From positions 310,001-374,000 of the forward strand of contig CAWEZI010000002.1 of assembly GCA_963813525.1 (NCBI GenBank): a stretch of DNA of 64,000 bases. The letters run 5' to 3'. A model generated the notes under the pieces. That model was given only the letters and a program-made list of their open reading frames with translations. It did not search any database and was not told the origin of the DNA. How positions within the stretch are numbered: position 1 is the first letter of the stretch; each line of letters opens with the position of its first letter. This document shows positions 9,375 through 18,459 of the stretch, one piece after another. The DNA is from Bog-756 sp963813525 (lineage in GTDB: Bacteria; Actinomycetota; Acidimicrobiia; Acidimicrobiales; RAAP-2). A program made the translations under genes and the position numbers.

Positions 9375-11414
9375 TCAGGCGGCGGCCACCACCGGTGCGG
9401 CCAGGGAGTACCCGGCCAGCGACCCGAGGTACCGGGCGTCACCGTAGGCGTAGAGGGCGCCGTTCTGGCCCACGATCCAGTAACCGAAACCGTCCGGGGC
9501 GGACACCATCCCCACGATGGGGGCAGGACCGGAAATGCCCTGGCCCGGCACGGAACCGTAGAAGGAGGCGTTGCCGAAGGAGAACACGCCACCGTCCGAG
9601 CCGACCAGCCAGTACCCCGCGCCGTCGGGGGTGGCGGCCATCCCCACGATGGGCTTGGCCAGGGTCAACGACCCGGTCGATCCGTGGAAGCGGGCGTCAC
9701 CGAAGGAGAACACCCCGCCGTCGGCGGCCACCAGCCAGTAGCCCTTGCCGTCGGGGGTTGCGGCCATCCCCACGATGGGCTTGTTGAGGGTCAACGACCC
9801 GGTCGACCCGTAGAAGGTGGCGTCGCCGAAGGAGAACACCCCGCCGTCGGCGGCCACCAGCCAGTAACCCTTGCCGTCGGGGGTTGCGGCCATCCCCACG
9901 ATGGGCTTGTTGAGGGTCAACGACCCGGTCGACCCGTGGAAGATGGCGTTCCCGAAGGAGAACACCCCGCCGTCGGCGGCCACCAGCCAGTAGCCGCCGC
10001 CACCCGGGGTGGTGGCCGTGCTCACCACCGGCTGGTTGAGGTGCATGCCCCCGGCCGACCCGTGGAAGGCGTCGTTGCCGAAGGCGAAGACCCCGCCGTC
10101 GGCCCCGGCCATCACCAGTCCCTGCTGGCTGCTGGGCGGCAGGGTCAACTGTTCGATGAGGGCTTGCAGAGAGGTGTTGTTACCGATGTCGTTGGCGGCG
10201 AAGCCGGTGGCGAAGCAACCGTTGCCGGCCACGCAGGTCAGCCCGCTCAGATAGCCGAAGGCGATCACGTTGGGGGTGGGCTCGACCGACCAGGCCGAGC
10301 CGTTGAAGGCCTCGATGAACGGACTGGGCTGGCTGCCGTTGTTATTGTTCTGGCCGCTCTCCACATTGGTGGCACCGGTGGCCCAGCAATTGGAAGCGTC
10401 GCTACAGGTGACGGCGGTCAGGGTGTTACCCGACGCCGCCGGGTTGGCGCTGGCGGTGGTGGTCCACGCAGACCCGCTCCACTGGTCGATGAGGGTGGTG
10501 GTCGGATTGCCCGACGCATCCATGGTCGACCCCACCGCCCAGCAGTCAGACGGTCCGGCGCAGCTCACCCCCGACAGGTACTGCCCCAAAGGAGCGGTGG
10601 CGGCAGGTGGGGTGACCATCGACCACTGCCTCCCGTTCCACTGTTCGACCAACGCCGTCGAGCCGGCCACATTGGGGACGTCGCCGGGAAGGAAGCCGTA
10701 CTGGATCTGATTGGGCCCGGCGAATCCAACGGCCCAGCAGTCCGAGGGGCTGGTGCAGGTGACCGCGTTGAACTGGTCGTAGGTCTGACCCGAGGACTGG
10801 GGCGTGGCCTGCGACCACTGTGAACCGTTCCACTGGTAGATGATGCCGTGGAGGGCGTTCTGCTTACCGTCGAGGGAGGAGCCCACCGCCACGCAGGAGG
10901 TGGTGTCGGCACAGGTGACCGACAGGAGGTAGCCGCTCACCACCGGTGTAGGGACGACCGACCAGGCCGAACCGTTCCAGTGCTCAGCCATGGTGACCGG
11001 GCTGTTGGTCCCGTCGACCTCCTCGGCGCCCACCGCCCAACAGTCCGAGCCGGTCACACAGGTCACGCCCCACAGCAGGGAGGCTTCGGTACGGGCCGGT
11101 GCGACGTCGGGACCGACCGACCAGGCCGAACCGTTCCAGCGTTCGGCGATGGCGCCGGGCTGCGAATTGTTCCCTAGGGAGGGAAAGGAGCCGCCCACCG
11201 CCCAGCACTCCCAGGCGTTGGCGCAGGCGGTTCCCATGAGCAGGGTCGACGAGCCGGTGTCGGGGGTGGTGATGATGTTCCATCCCGACGGGTTGGCCGC
11301 CTGGGCGCCCGGAACTGTCGAGATCAGGACGCAGAAACCGGCCAGGACGGCAGCCAGGCACAGGGCCAGGGGGCGGATCCGCCGGGGAATTGTCAAGAAC
11401 TTGTGCATCCCCAT
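9375..11414 (-). CDS. Secreted repeat protein (CWAVG repeats plus DGGVFSFG repeats)
   Basis: 679 residues. A Sec signal occupies residues 1-40 (RRIRPLALCLAAVLAGFCVL, ending AQAA). Residues about 45-420 contain seven repeats of about 50 residues with core CWAVG/CVAVG/CWATG, each followed by a W-N-G-S-x-W-S segment, most likely propeller blades. Residues about 430-679 hold six 42-residue repeats with core ADGGVFSFGDATFYGS, TLNKPIVGMAATPDG and GYWLV (126-bp DNA period). It is a clear architectural paralogue of the gene at 1391-3622, on the opposite strand 6 kb away. The alternative start ATG 11408 removes two residues. Expected outside the cell; the ligand is unknown. Confidence 0.85.
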   Translation of the reverse strand: MGMHKFLTIPRRIRPLALCLAAVLAGFCVLISTVPGAQAANPSGWNIITTPDTGSSTLLMGTACANAWECWAVGGSFPSLGNNSQPGAIAERWNGSAWSVGPDVAPARTEASLLWGVTCVTGSDCWAVGAEEVDGTNSPVTMAEHWNGSAWSVVPTPVVSGYLLSVTCADTTSCVAVGSSLDGKQNALHGIIYQWNGSQWSQATPQSSGQTYDQFNAVTCTSPSDCWAVGFAGPNQIQYGFLPGDVPNVAGSTALVEQWNGRQWSMVTPPAATAPLGQYLSGVSCAGPSDCWAVGSTMDASGNPTTTLIDQWSGSAWTTTASANPAASGNTLTAVTCSDASNCWATGATNVESGQNNNNGSQPSPFIEAFNGSAWSVEPTPNVIAFGYLSGLTCVAGNGCFATGFAANDIGNNTSLQALIEQLTLPPSSQQGLVMAGADGGVFAFGNDAFHGSAGGMHLNQPVVSTATTPGGGGYWLVAADGGVFSFGNAIFHGSTGSLTLNKPIVGMAATPDGKGYWLVAADGGVFSFGDATFYGSTGSLTLNKPIVGMAATPDGKGYWLVAADGGVFSFGDARFHGSTGSLTLAKPIVGMAATPDGAGYWLVGSDGGVFSFGNASFYGSVPGQGISGPAPIVGMVSAPDGFGYWIVGQNGALYAYGDARYLGSLAGYSLAAPVVAAA

Positions 11415-11550
11415 CTATCGTCATCACCGATGACAGCTTGAGGAACCACGCACCGGCAATCGGGGGGTCAGGCACGAATAGCCTTGTGAGACCCCGGCTC
11501 GGCGGGCCGGTCGACGGGGGCGTCGGGCATCGGCCTGGCTACGCTCTGGC

Positions 11551-12543
11551 ATGCGATCCGGGGAGCTGACCACGCCCGCCCTGGTCGTCGACCAGCGCCT
11601 CCTCGAGCACAATCTGGCCACCATGACGGCGGCCCTGCCCGGCGAGAGGCTGCGTCCCCATGTCAAGGCGCACAAGTGCACGGCACTGGCCGCCCGGCAG
11701 GCGGCCGAGGGTCACCGCTCCTTCACCTGTGCCACCATCCGCGAGATGGAGGGGCTGACGGCGGCAGGCCTGGGCGACGATCTCCTGTTGGCCAACGAGG
11801 TGGTCGACGCCACCCGGCTCGGTGCCCTGGTGGCCAGCGGCGCTCGGGTCACGCTGGCCGTCGACTCGGAGGAGACGGTGGAGGCCGCCGTCTCAGCCGG
11901 CGTCCCCGAGGTGCTCATCGACGTCAACATCGGACTCCCCCGTTGCGGCTGCGATCCGGGGGAAGCAGGCCGTCTGGCCGAGCAGGCCCGGCGCCGGGGG
12001 GTGGAGGTGCGCGGCGTGATGGGCTATGAGGGACACGTGGTCGGACAGGTCGACCGGGATGTGCGCCGGGATCTGCTCGAGGCGTCGATGGAACTACTGG
12101 CGGCCGCCCACCGGGATGTGGGTGGCGACGTCGTCTCCGCCGGCGGTACCGGGACCTACGACATGAACCGGGTGGCCAGCGAGATCCAGGCCGGTTCCTA
12201 CGCCCTGATGGACACCGCCTACGACCAGCTCGACCTCCCCTTCGTGCCCGCCCTCTCCATTCTGGCCACGGTCATCTCGGTGGCCAGGGACTGGGCGGTG
12301 GCCGACTGCGGTCTCAAGGCGCTGGGGATGGACCATGGGAACCCTTCGATCGCCGGCGCCGAGGTCTTCTTCTGTTCCGACGAGCACATCACCTTCGTGC
12401 CCGAGGGTCGGGTTCGGGTGGGCGACCGCATCCGGGTCCTGCCCGCCCACGTCGATCCGACCGTCGCCTACCACGACCGCCTGCACCTCCTCGACGGCGA
12501 GGACGTGATCGAGAGCTGGCCGGTCGACTTGCGGGGCTGGTAA
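11551..12543 (+). CDS. D-threonine aldolase-like PLP enzyme (alanine racemase N-terminal fold)
   Basis: 330 residues. The N-terminal barrel begins LTTPALVVDQRLLEHNL and carries the PLP lysine in RPHVKAHKC (Lys about 38-41). The glycine-rich phosphate site is in VSAGGTGTYDMN. The C-terminal domain is of the D-serine dehydratase-like type (PF14031), with VGDRIRVLPAHVDPTV. The metal site reads His-x-Asp (HVD), as in bacterial D-threonine aldolases, rather than His-x-Cys as in eukaryotic D-serine dehydratases, so D-threonine or D-3-hydroxy-amino-acid cleavage to glycine plus aldehyde is more likely. Single gene, divergent from the secreted repeat protein across 136 bp. Confidence 0.82.
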   Translation: MRSGELTTPALVVDQRLLEHNLATMTAALPGERLRPHVKAHKCTALAARQAAEGHRSFTCATIREMEGLTAAGLGDDLLLANEVVDATRLGALVASGARVTLAVDSEETVEAAVSAGVPEVLIDVNIGLPRCGCDPGEAGRLAEQARRRGVEVRGVMGYEGHVVGQVDRDVRRDLLEASMELLAAAHRDVGGDVVSAGGTGTYDMNRVASEIQAGSYALMDTAYDQLDLPFVPALSILATVISVARDWAVADCGLKALGMDHGNPSIAGAEVFFCSDEHITFVPEGRVRVGDRIRVLPAHVDPTVAYHDRLHLLDGEDVIESWPVDLRGW

Positions 12544-12812
12544 ACCCCTGCGGTCTCCTTGGTGGTCCACCGGGGCGCTGAGCCTGATCGGTCGGACCGA
12601 CCCGATGGCCTGAATCAACCGAATTGAGTGGCGGAATTTCGTGCCAAACGAGCACTTTTGGCGCGCAGAAAACCGCTCTCTGTAGACAGAATGAGACAGA
12701 ACCGCACATCGGCTGTCGAAGTCAGTGCGCTCCGTGGCTCCGCTGCTTATCATGCCTTCAAAGGGGGTCGGTGGCGCTTGGCTCTGCCGCCCGGGGCGCG
12801 AGGAGGCGGGCC
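12544..12812. other. Intergenic leader region without a supported gene
   Basis: 268 bp between the aldolase and the long secreted protein. Its first half is noticeably less GC-rich than the flanks. It contains a short inverted pair GCCAAA and TTTGGC (about 12643-12661). The small ORFs here have no ribosome site. It probably holds the promoter of the secreted protein gene. Confidence 0.4.
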
Positions 12813-15392
12813 ATGACGGAGCGACATCAACGGGCAGGCGGCGGCGTGGGTCGGCGGATGTGGGTGCCCGCCTCCATGTGCTGTGCGGTGATAGCCGGTG
12901 CGCTGGGCGGGGTGGCGCTGACGCCCGGGCTGGCCGGAGCGCAACCGCAGGTCACGCTCTACGTGGCCCCCTCGGGGAGTGGTGACTGCACCAGTCTCCC
13001 CAACGCCTGTGGTTCGATCCAGACAGCCGTCGGCACCGCCACGGGCGGCTCCTACGCCGGCGACGACGTGACCATCGACGTGGCCGCCGGCACCTACACC
13101 GAAAACGACAATGTCGACGCCTCGTCGCTCGACTCCCTCACCATCGCCGGCGCCGGCGCTTCGTCCACCTTTCTGAACGCCAACGGCTCGGGAACCGCCA
13201 TGGTCATTGACCCCGGCACGGTCAACATCAGCGGAATCACCGTCGAGAACGGCAACAACCCCAACGGCGGAGGCATCATCGGCTGCGACAGCGTTCCGGG
13301 CTGCACCCTCGCCATCTCCCACTCGACCTTCACTGACGACAGCGCCTCCAACGCCGGTGGCGCCATCGACTTCGCGGACAACGGTGGTGACGGCACCCTC
13401 CACGTCTCCGATTCGACCTTCACAGACGACAGCGCCGGGGACCTCGGAGGGGGGGCCATCAACATCGGCAGCAGTGGGGGCGATGCCACGGTCATCGTCA
13501 CCGACTCGACCTTCACCGACGACTCGGCGGCGGCCAGCGGGCGGGGAGGGGCCATCGACAACGGGGACGACGCCGGCAACGGACAGGTGACCGTCACCGA
13601 CTCGACCTTCACCGGCGATACCGCCGACTGGGGGGGCGGGGCCATCGCCAACGGGAACGACAACGGCCAGGGTTCCGTCGAAATTGGAAGCTCGACCTTC
13701 ACCGACAACTCGGCCATAGGGAACAATGTGGCCGGCGCCGGTGGGGTGATCGACAACAGCCGGGGCACGGTAACCGTGGCCGACTCGACCTTCGCCGGTA
13801 ACCAGGCCACCAACGGTGGGGCCATCAACAACGGTGACAACGCCTACGACAGTGGCATGCCCGGCACCCTGACCGTCTCCGATTCGACCTTCTCCCTCAA
13901 CTCGGCCGCCACCGACGGTGGAGCGGTGGACAACGCCGACAACGATGGCACCGGCACAGCCACCATCACCAGCTCGACCTTCTCGGAGAACTACGCCACG
14001 GACCACGGGGGATCGATCGACAGCACCGACAACGGCGGCTCTGGTACGACCAGCATCGGGGCCACCATCCTGGCCGGCGCCCCCACCGGCGGCGAGTGCA
14101 CCGGTTCGGTCACCGATGAGGGCTACAACATCGACGACGACGGCTCCTGTGGGTTCACGGCCACCGGCAGCGTCAGCGATTCGGCCACCCTGGATGCCAC
14201 TCTGGGTGCTCTCAAGCAGAACGCGGGGTCGACCCAGACCATCCTGCCCGACTCGGACAGCCCGGCCGTCGGGGCCATCCCCAACAACACCAACGTCGGC
14301 GCGACGGAGGTCTGCCCGACCACCGACCAACAGGCCGTGGCCAGCCCGGCCGGTGGTAGTTGCAACATCGGTTCCACCCAGACCACCCTCACCGCCCCCA
14401 CCATCAGCGCGGTCACCTTCTCCGGCACCCCGTCCGCTCCCACCGTCACGGTGTGGGGATCGGGGTTCGGAACCGAGGCCGACCTCGGGACACCGGTGCC
14501 CGCCTACTTCGGCGGGTCCGGGTCCGACTACGGCCAGCAGTTCTATCTGCTGGACGGGTTCGGGGCCGGACAGGGCGACGGGCCCTTCGGCGATGCCGTC
14601 GGCTTCTTCGTCTCGTCGTACTCGGACGACCAGATCACCTTCACCTTCGGCTCCGCCTACCCCGGTTACGGGGAGGTCAACCAAGGGGACAACTTCTCGG
14701 TGACCCTGCTCGGGACCACCTTCGACGGCACCGTCTCCTACCCGAGCCACACCCAGGCCGGCCCCGCCCCCTACGGCTACGTAGCCAACTACGGCGACGG
14801 CACGGTCACCCCCATCTCGACGGCCACCAACACGGCCGACACCCCGATCACCGTCGGAAACGGACCCGACGCCATCGCCGTCACCCCCAACGGGCAGACG
14901 GCCTACGTGGCCAACGAGGGCGACAGCACGGTCACCCCCATCACCACGGCCACCAACACGGCGGGGACGGCCATCCCGGTGGGCGCCGCCTCCCCCGACG
15001 CCATTGCCATCACCCCCAACGGCCAGACCGCCTACGTGGCTGACTACGGCAACGGTGACGTGACCGCCATCTCGACGGCCACCAATACGGCGGGAACCCC
15101 CTTCGCCGTGGGTACCGGCCCGAATGCCATCGCCGTCTCCCCCGATGGCCAGACCGCCTACGTGGTCAACGGGGATGACAACGACGTCGTGCCCATCGAC
15201 ACCACCAACGACACCCTCGGCACCCCCATCTCCGTCGGGGACTTCCCCGACGCCATCGCCATCACCCCCGACGGCCAGACCGCCTATGTGGCCAACAACC
15301 TGGACGGCACGGTGACCCCGATCGACCTGGCCACCCAGACGGCGGGCACCCCGCAATCGGGGTGGGCTCCAACCCGAGTGCCATCGCCATAA
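12813..15392 (+). CDS. Long secreted beta-helix and YVTN-repeat protein, 5' part before frameshift
   Basis: The start is ATG 12813, with AGGAGG seven bases upstream; signal peptide to about residue 45 (ALGGVALTPGLAGA). Residues about 50-480 form a right-handed beta-helix: at least ten short repeats with STFTDDSA and GGAI-N-G cores, like polymorphic outer-membrane or choice-of-anchor helix repeats. A beta-sandwich (about 525-650) follows, then YVTN-type propeller repeats with core PNGQTAYVANxGDxTVTPI and 'TAGTPI-VG' (about 655-850). The frame ends at 15392 in an out-of-frame tail (QSGWAPTRVPSP). The next frame resumes the same repeat at once, so this and 15362-16933 are one gene of about 1370 codons. 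A cell-surface adhesin-like or structural role is inferred. Confidence 0.8.
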   Translation: MTERHQRAGGGVGRRMWVPASMCCAVIAGALGGVALTPGLAGAQPQVTLYVAPSGSGDCTSLPNACGSIQTAVGTATGGSYAGDDVTIDVAAGTYTENDNVDASSLDSLTIAGAGASSTFLNANGSGTAMVIDPGTVNISGITVENGNNPNGGGIIGCDSVPGCTLAISHSTFTDDSASNAGGAIDFADNGGDGTLHVSDSTFTDDSAGDLGGGAINIGSSGGDATVIVTDSTFTDDSAAASGRGGAIDNGDDAGNGQVTVTDSTFTGDTADWGGGAIANGNDNGQGSVEIGSSTFTDNSAIGNNVAGAGGVIDNSRGTVTVADSTFAGNQATNGGAINNGDNAYDSGMPGTLTVSDSTFSLNSAATDGGAVDNADNDGTGTATITSSTFSENYATDHGGSIDSTDNGGSGTTSIGATILAGAPTGGECTGSVTDEGYNIDDDGSCGFTATGSVSDSATLDATLGALKQNAGSTQTILPDSDSPAVGAIPNNTNVGATEVCPTTDQQAVASPAGGSCNIGSTQTTLTAPTISAVTFSGTPSAPTVTVWGSGFGTEADLGTPVPAYFGGSGSDYGQQFYLLDGFGAGQGDGPFGDAVGFFVSSYSDDQITFTFGSAYPGYGEVNQGDNFSVTLLGTTFDGTVSYPSHTQAGPAPYGYVANYGDGTVTPISTATNTADTPITVGNGPDAIAVTPNGQTAYVANEGDSTVTPITTATNTAGTAIPVGAASPDAIAITPNGQTAYVADYGNGDVTAISTATNTAGTPFAVGTGPNAIAVSPDGQTAYVVNGDDNDVVPIDTTNDTLGTPISVGDFPDAIAITPDGQTAYVANNLDGTVTPIDLATQTAGTPQSGWAPTRVPSP

Positions 15393-16933
15393 CCCCCGAC
15401 GGGCAGACCGCCTACGTGACCAGCACCGGCAATACCGTCACCCCCATCGATCTGGCCACCCAGATGACGGAGCCGTCCATCACCGTCGGCTCCGACGGGT
15501 CCGGCGTGGCCGTTTCCCCCGGCGGCACGGCCTACGTGGCCAACTACGACAGTGACTCGGTCACCCCGGTCACCACCTCGACCGGCACACCGGGCAACCC
15601 GATCAACGTGGGCGACGGTCCCCGGGCTGTAGCCGTCATGCCCGACCAGGGGCCGACGGCCTCGCTGTCGGCGGCCACCACCGGCTCGACGACCACCTTC
15701 GACGCCACCACGTCGGTGCCCGGCACCACCCCCATCGTCAACTACGCCTGGAACTTCGGGGACGGCTCCCCGGTGGTGGACACCTCGTCGCCCACCACCA
15801 CCCACACCTATGCCACCGGGGTCTGCGCCGGCACCGTCCCCTCGCCCTCCTGTGACGCCACCGTGACCGAAACCGATGCCGACGGCACCTCGACCGGCCG
15901 GGTCACCACCGGCCAGACGGTCAGCCTCGAGGGGTCCGGTGCCGCCACCGCCTCGGTGACGGTGACCATCGCCGTCACCGACTGCACGAGCGACAACACC
16001 TGCCAGGCGGCGGTCAGCACCACCGGGTCGCCCATGTCGCCGCCTCAGTCCGTGACCGTGACCGTCCCCGCCGCCGGGTCCCAGACGGGCACCCTGACCG
16101 TGACCTCGGGCGCCGGTCAGCTGAACTGCTCACGCAAGGGTTTCCGGGTGGCGTCGGCCATCACCTCCTACAGCGCCAGCTTTGTCCCGACCGGAAATGT
16201 CGATGTGAGTGACCTGATCACCGGGCCCACCAAGACCAAGGGCATCCAGATCTGCTTCCAGGGCACCGCCCCCGCACCTTCTTTCTTGAAGAAGTGTTCC
16301 CCCCGAGTCCCCGCTCCCTGTGCCACCCTGGCCGTGGTGGCTACCGGGGTGCAGGCCACCATCGAGGTGCCCGGCAGTGACCCCCGGTTCCGCATCGACG
16401 GGGTCCAGACCCTGACCGAAAACCCCAAGTCGGTGGGGGCCAAGGGCACCATCGGCAAGACCCTGGCCATCTCCGGGTCGGACCTCCTGAGCAGCAACGG
16501 CCAGACCCGGCCCACGGTGTCCTTCACCTCGCTCAGCGGGTCGACCATCGCCGGGTCGGTGACCACGGCCACCGCCACCAAGCTGGCCGTGGTGGTGCCC
16601 AACGGGGCGGCCACCGGTCCGGTCAGCATCGCCTGGCCCGACGAGGTCCTGACCAGTGAGGGATCGATCGTCATCGGCCCCCCGACCGTCTCCTCCATCA
16701 ATCCGGCCACCGGCTCGCCCAACGGGGGCACCTCGGTGACCATCACCGGGACGGGCTTCACCGGGGCCACAGCGGTCAAGTTCGGCACCACCGAGGCCAC
16801 CAGCTTCGTCGTCCACTCGGCCACCTCCCTCACCGCCGTCTCCCCCGGGGGGACCGGGACCGTCGACGTCACCGTGACCACCAAGGGGGGCACCTCGGCC
16901 AAGGTCACCGCCGACAAGTTCACCTACTCCTGA
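15362..16933 (+). CDS. Continuation of the beta-helix/YVTN protein (PKD and IPT domains) after frameshift
   Basis: This frame opens at GTG 15362, in the middle of a YVTN repeat (GSNPSAIAITPDGQTAYVTS), and has no ribosome site or signal peptide, so it is not an independent gene. A one-base loss in the C-run at about 15346-15350 (ACCCCG where ACCCCCG restores T-P-A-I-G-V-G) explains the break. Residues onward: one or two more YVTN repeats; a PKD domain with NYAWNFGDGSP; a variable beta region with paired cysteines; and a C-terminal IPT/TIG domain with PTVSSINPATGSPNGGTSV and VTITGTGFTG. No LPxTG or membrane anchor is visible. Confidence 0.75.
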   Translation: MGSNPSAIAITPDGQTAYVTSTGNTVTPIDLATQMTEPSITVGSDGSGVAVSPGGTAYVANYDSDSVTPVTTSTGTPGNPINVGDGPRAVAVMPDQGPTASLSAATTGSTTTFDATTSVPGTTPIVNYAWNFGDGSPVVDTSSPTTTHTYATGVCAGTVPSPSCDATVTETDADGTSTGRVTTGQTVSLEGSGAATASVTVTIAVTDCTSDNTCQAAVSTTGSPMSPPQSVTVTVPAAGSQTGTLTVTSGAGQLNCSRKGFRVASAITSYSASFVPTGNVDVSDLITGPTKTKGIQICFQGTAPAPSFLKKCSPRVPAPCATLAVVATGVQATIEVPGSDPRFRIDGVQTLTENPKSVGAKGTIGKTLAISGSDLLSSNGQTRPTVSFTSLSGSTIAGSVTTATATKLAVVVPNGAATGPVSIAWPDEVLTSEGSIVIGPPTVSSINPATGSPNGGTSVTITGTGFTGATAVKFGTTEATSFVVHSATSLTAVSPGGTGTVDVTVTTKGGTSAKVTADKFTYS

Positions 16934-16962
16934 TGAGGACGTTCCCGTGGTCGAGGTCACTG

Positions 16963-16997
16963 CGTTAGTTGACACTAACGCAAGTAACCTCTAACAT
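16963..16997 (+). promoter_or_regulatory. Promoter and palindromic operator of the arsR-type gene
   Basis: TTGACA (16969-16974), a 17-bp spacer and TAACAT (16992-16997) form a good sigma-70 type promoter. A perfect inverted repeat CGTTAGT-TGAC-ACTAACG (16963-16980) covers the -35 box, where repressor binding would block polymerase. The -10 box ends 6 bases before the GTG start at 17004, so the transcript is probably leaderless. Confidence 0.75.
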
Positions 16998-17003
16998 AGG
17001 TGC

Positions 17004-17327
17004 GTGGACGCAGCTCTCAAAGCGCTGGCCGAGCCCCGACGTCGGGAGATCCTCCGACTGGTGTGGTCGGCCGAGCTCCCGGCCGCTGAGATCGCCGCCC
17101 GGTTCGCCGACGTGACCCGGTCGGCCGTCTCCCAGCATCTGGGGGTCCTGCGGGAGGCGGAGTTGGTGGTCGAACATCGTGACGGGACCCGCCGTCTCTA
17201 CCGAGCCAACCATGCCCAAATGGAAAGACTCCGTCGGTTCCTCGACGAGTACTGGACGGCAAGTCTGGACCGCCTGCAAGACCTGGCCGAATCGGCCGAA
17301 CGAGAGAAAGGATCCACTGATGGCTGA
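17004..17327 (+). CDS. ArsR/SmtB-family HTH transcriptional regulator
   Basis: 107 residues from GTG 17004. The whole protein is one winged helix: ALAEPRRREILRLVWSAEL, then the recognition helix in VTRSAVSQHLGVLREAELV and the wing HRDGTRRLYRAN. No metal-binding cysteine pair is present, which fits the ArsR subgroup that is paired with SRPBCC (AHSA1) proteins. Its stop codon overlaps the start of that partner by 8 bases. The palindrome overlapping its own -35 box suggests autorepression. There is no room for a Shine-Dalgarno site downstream of the predicted transcription start, consistent with leaderless translation. Confidence 0.9.
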   Translation: MDAALKALAEPRRREILRLVWSAELPAAEIAARFADVTRSAVSQHLGVLREAELVVEHRDGTRRLYRANHAQMERLRRFLDEYWTASLDRLQDLAESAEREKGSTDG

Positions 17328-17757
17328 ACTGATGCGCGAGGTCGTGGTCGACGCCAGCCCGGCAACGATCTTCCCCTTCCTGACTGATCCGGCGCGACAT
17401 GTCCTGTGGATGGGAACGGAAGCCGAGCTCGATCCGCGGGTGGGTGGCGGGTTCCGGGTGCTGGTCCAGGGCTCGCACCCCGCCGTCGGTGATTTCGTCG
17501 AGGTCATACCCGATCGCAAGGTGGTGTTCACCTTCGGATGGGACGAGCCCGACCATCCGATACCCGCTCGATCGACCGAAGTCGAGATCACCCTGACTCC
17601 GGACGGCGACAAGACCAGAGTTCGCCTGGTCCATCGTGGGCTGCCCGACGACGCGGTGGGTGATCACACCCAGGGGTGGGATCACTACCTCGATCGACTG
17701 GCCACGGTGGTCACCGGAGGTGTGGTCGGACCCGATGCACCCTCTGACGCCGGTTGA
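17320..17757 (+). CDS. SRPBCC (AHSA1-like) domain protein
   Basis: 145 residues. It begins MAELMREVVVDASPATIF, the usual first strand of a START/Bet-v-1-like fold, followed by WMGTEAELDPRVGGGFRV and the conserved F-G-W-x-E/D element (VVFTFGWDEPDHP), ending in a long helix (TQGWDHYLDRLATVV). Family members bind small hydrophobic ligands. Gene pairs of ArsR plus AHSA1-type SRPBCC are common in actinobacteria, and the 8-base overlap shows translational coupling. The ligand is unknown. Confidence 0.88.
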   Translation: MAELMREVVVDASPATIFPFLTDPARHVLWMGTEAELDPRVGGGFRVLVQGSHPAVGDFVEVIPDRKVVFTFGWDEPDHPIPARSTEVEITLTPDGDKTRVRLVHRGLPDDAVGDHTQGWDHYLDRLATVVTGGVVGPDAPSDAG

Positions 17758-17856
17758 ACAATCCGAGGGATGCAGTCGACGCCGACGGCGTATTCAAATG
17801 ATGCCGACGGCGCACTCAAATGGCTGTGCATGGTCTTCGAGACGGTGGCGAAGCGG

Positions 17857-17896
17857 GCGCCGGTTGACCTGCGCCGGTTGACCTGCGCCGGTTGAC
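17857..17896. repeat. 14-bp direct repeat, nearly three copies
   Basis: GCGCCGGTTGACCT is present at 17857 and 17871, and its first 12 bases recur at 17885. Each copy contains TTGAC, resembling a -35 box, but I see no matching -10 element. Confidence 0.7.
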
Positions 17897-18128
17897 GAGG
17901 TGCCAGGGTTTGACGTCCGCGGTTCGATATCGGGCAGCGTGACCTCAGAAGAGGTCTGCCCGGCACACCCATCCCACGGGGTCGGCCGTGCCGCCCACCA
18001 TGCCGCTCCTGCCCAAAGGGGGGTAGCACCAGGACCGCACGCCCGTTAGCGGCATTCCGCCGGCGGTTGCCGAGGGTCATACTGAAACCCAGGATGGCCG
18101 GATAGCGCGCCGTCCGATAGGAGGTTGC

Positions 18129-18332
18129 ATGGCCATCACTCAGCGGTTTACGGAGCGTCACCCACTGTGCCGGTCGCCTCGGTCGGTCCCCCCTCCCTGT
18201 CCGGGCTCGGGATCGGTGCGATCGTCCGCCCCAGTGCGGGTGGCAATGCAGCTTTGGCGGGATCTATGCAGAGGCTGGTGGCTGTCCTCCCGCATGTGGT
18301 CCGAAGTCCGGGCCGTTTCAGGCCCGCGATGA
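18129..18332 (+). CDS. Possible small ORF with strong ribosome site
   Basis: An ATG at 18129 follows TAGGAGGTTGC, an ideal Shine-Dalgarno site at good spacing, yet the 67-residue product is Arg/Ser/Pro-rich and shows no recognisable fold. A neighbouring frame (starting 18125) looks more protein-like, with GLGIGAIVRPSAGGNAALAG, so an ancestral gene with a frameshift just after its start is possible. I include it only because of the ribosome site. Confidence 0.22.
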   Translation: MAITQRFTERHPLCRSPRSVPPPCPGSGSVRSSAPVRVAMQLWRDLCRGWWLSSRMWSEVRAVSGPR

Positions 18333-18459
18333 TCCACGCCCCGTCGGTAGCTGCGTCTCCGCCGGTCTGTGACGCATTGTCCAGCGCCATCGGCCTCCGG
18401 CGGCGGGCCGCCCCCACCCATGTCGCCTTTTCGTCAGGCGGAGCCCTGCTGGACCGGCG

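Larger units (their letters stand above)
17758..18459. other. 700-bp region without a well-supported gene
   Basis: This gap holds a 22-bp-spaced direct duplication (GCCGACGGCG-ATTCAAATG type, 17781 and 17803), a 14-bp triplicate (separate entry) and a small ORF with a strong ribosome site (separate entry). Longer ORFs on either strand here have Arg/Pro/Ser-rich shadow composition and no start signals. The promoter of the histidine kinase operon probably lies in its right part. Confidence 0.45.

Noticed and set aside
12750..15356. 868-codon minus-strand ORF opposite the beta-helix gene
   Set aside because: A high-GC antisense shadow with Gly/Val/Arg-rich low-complexity composition and no ribosome site.
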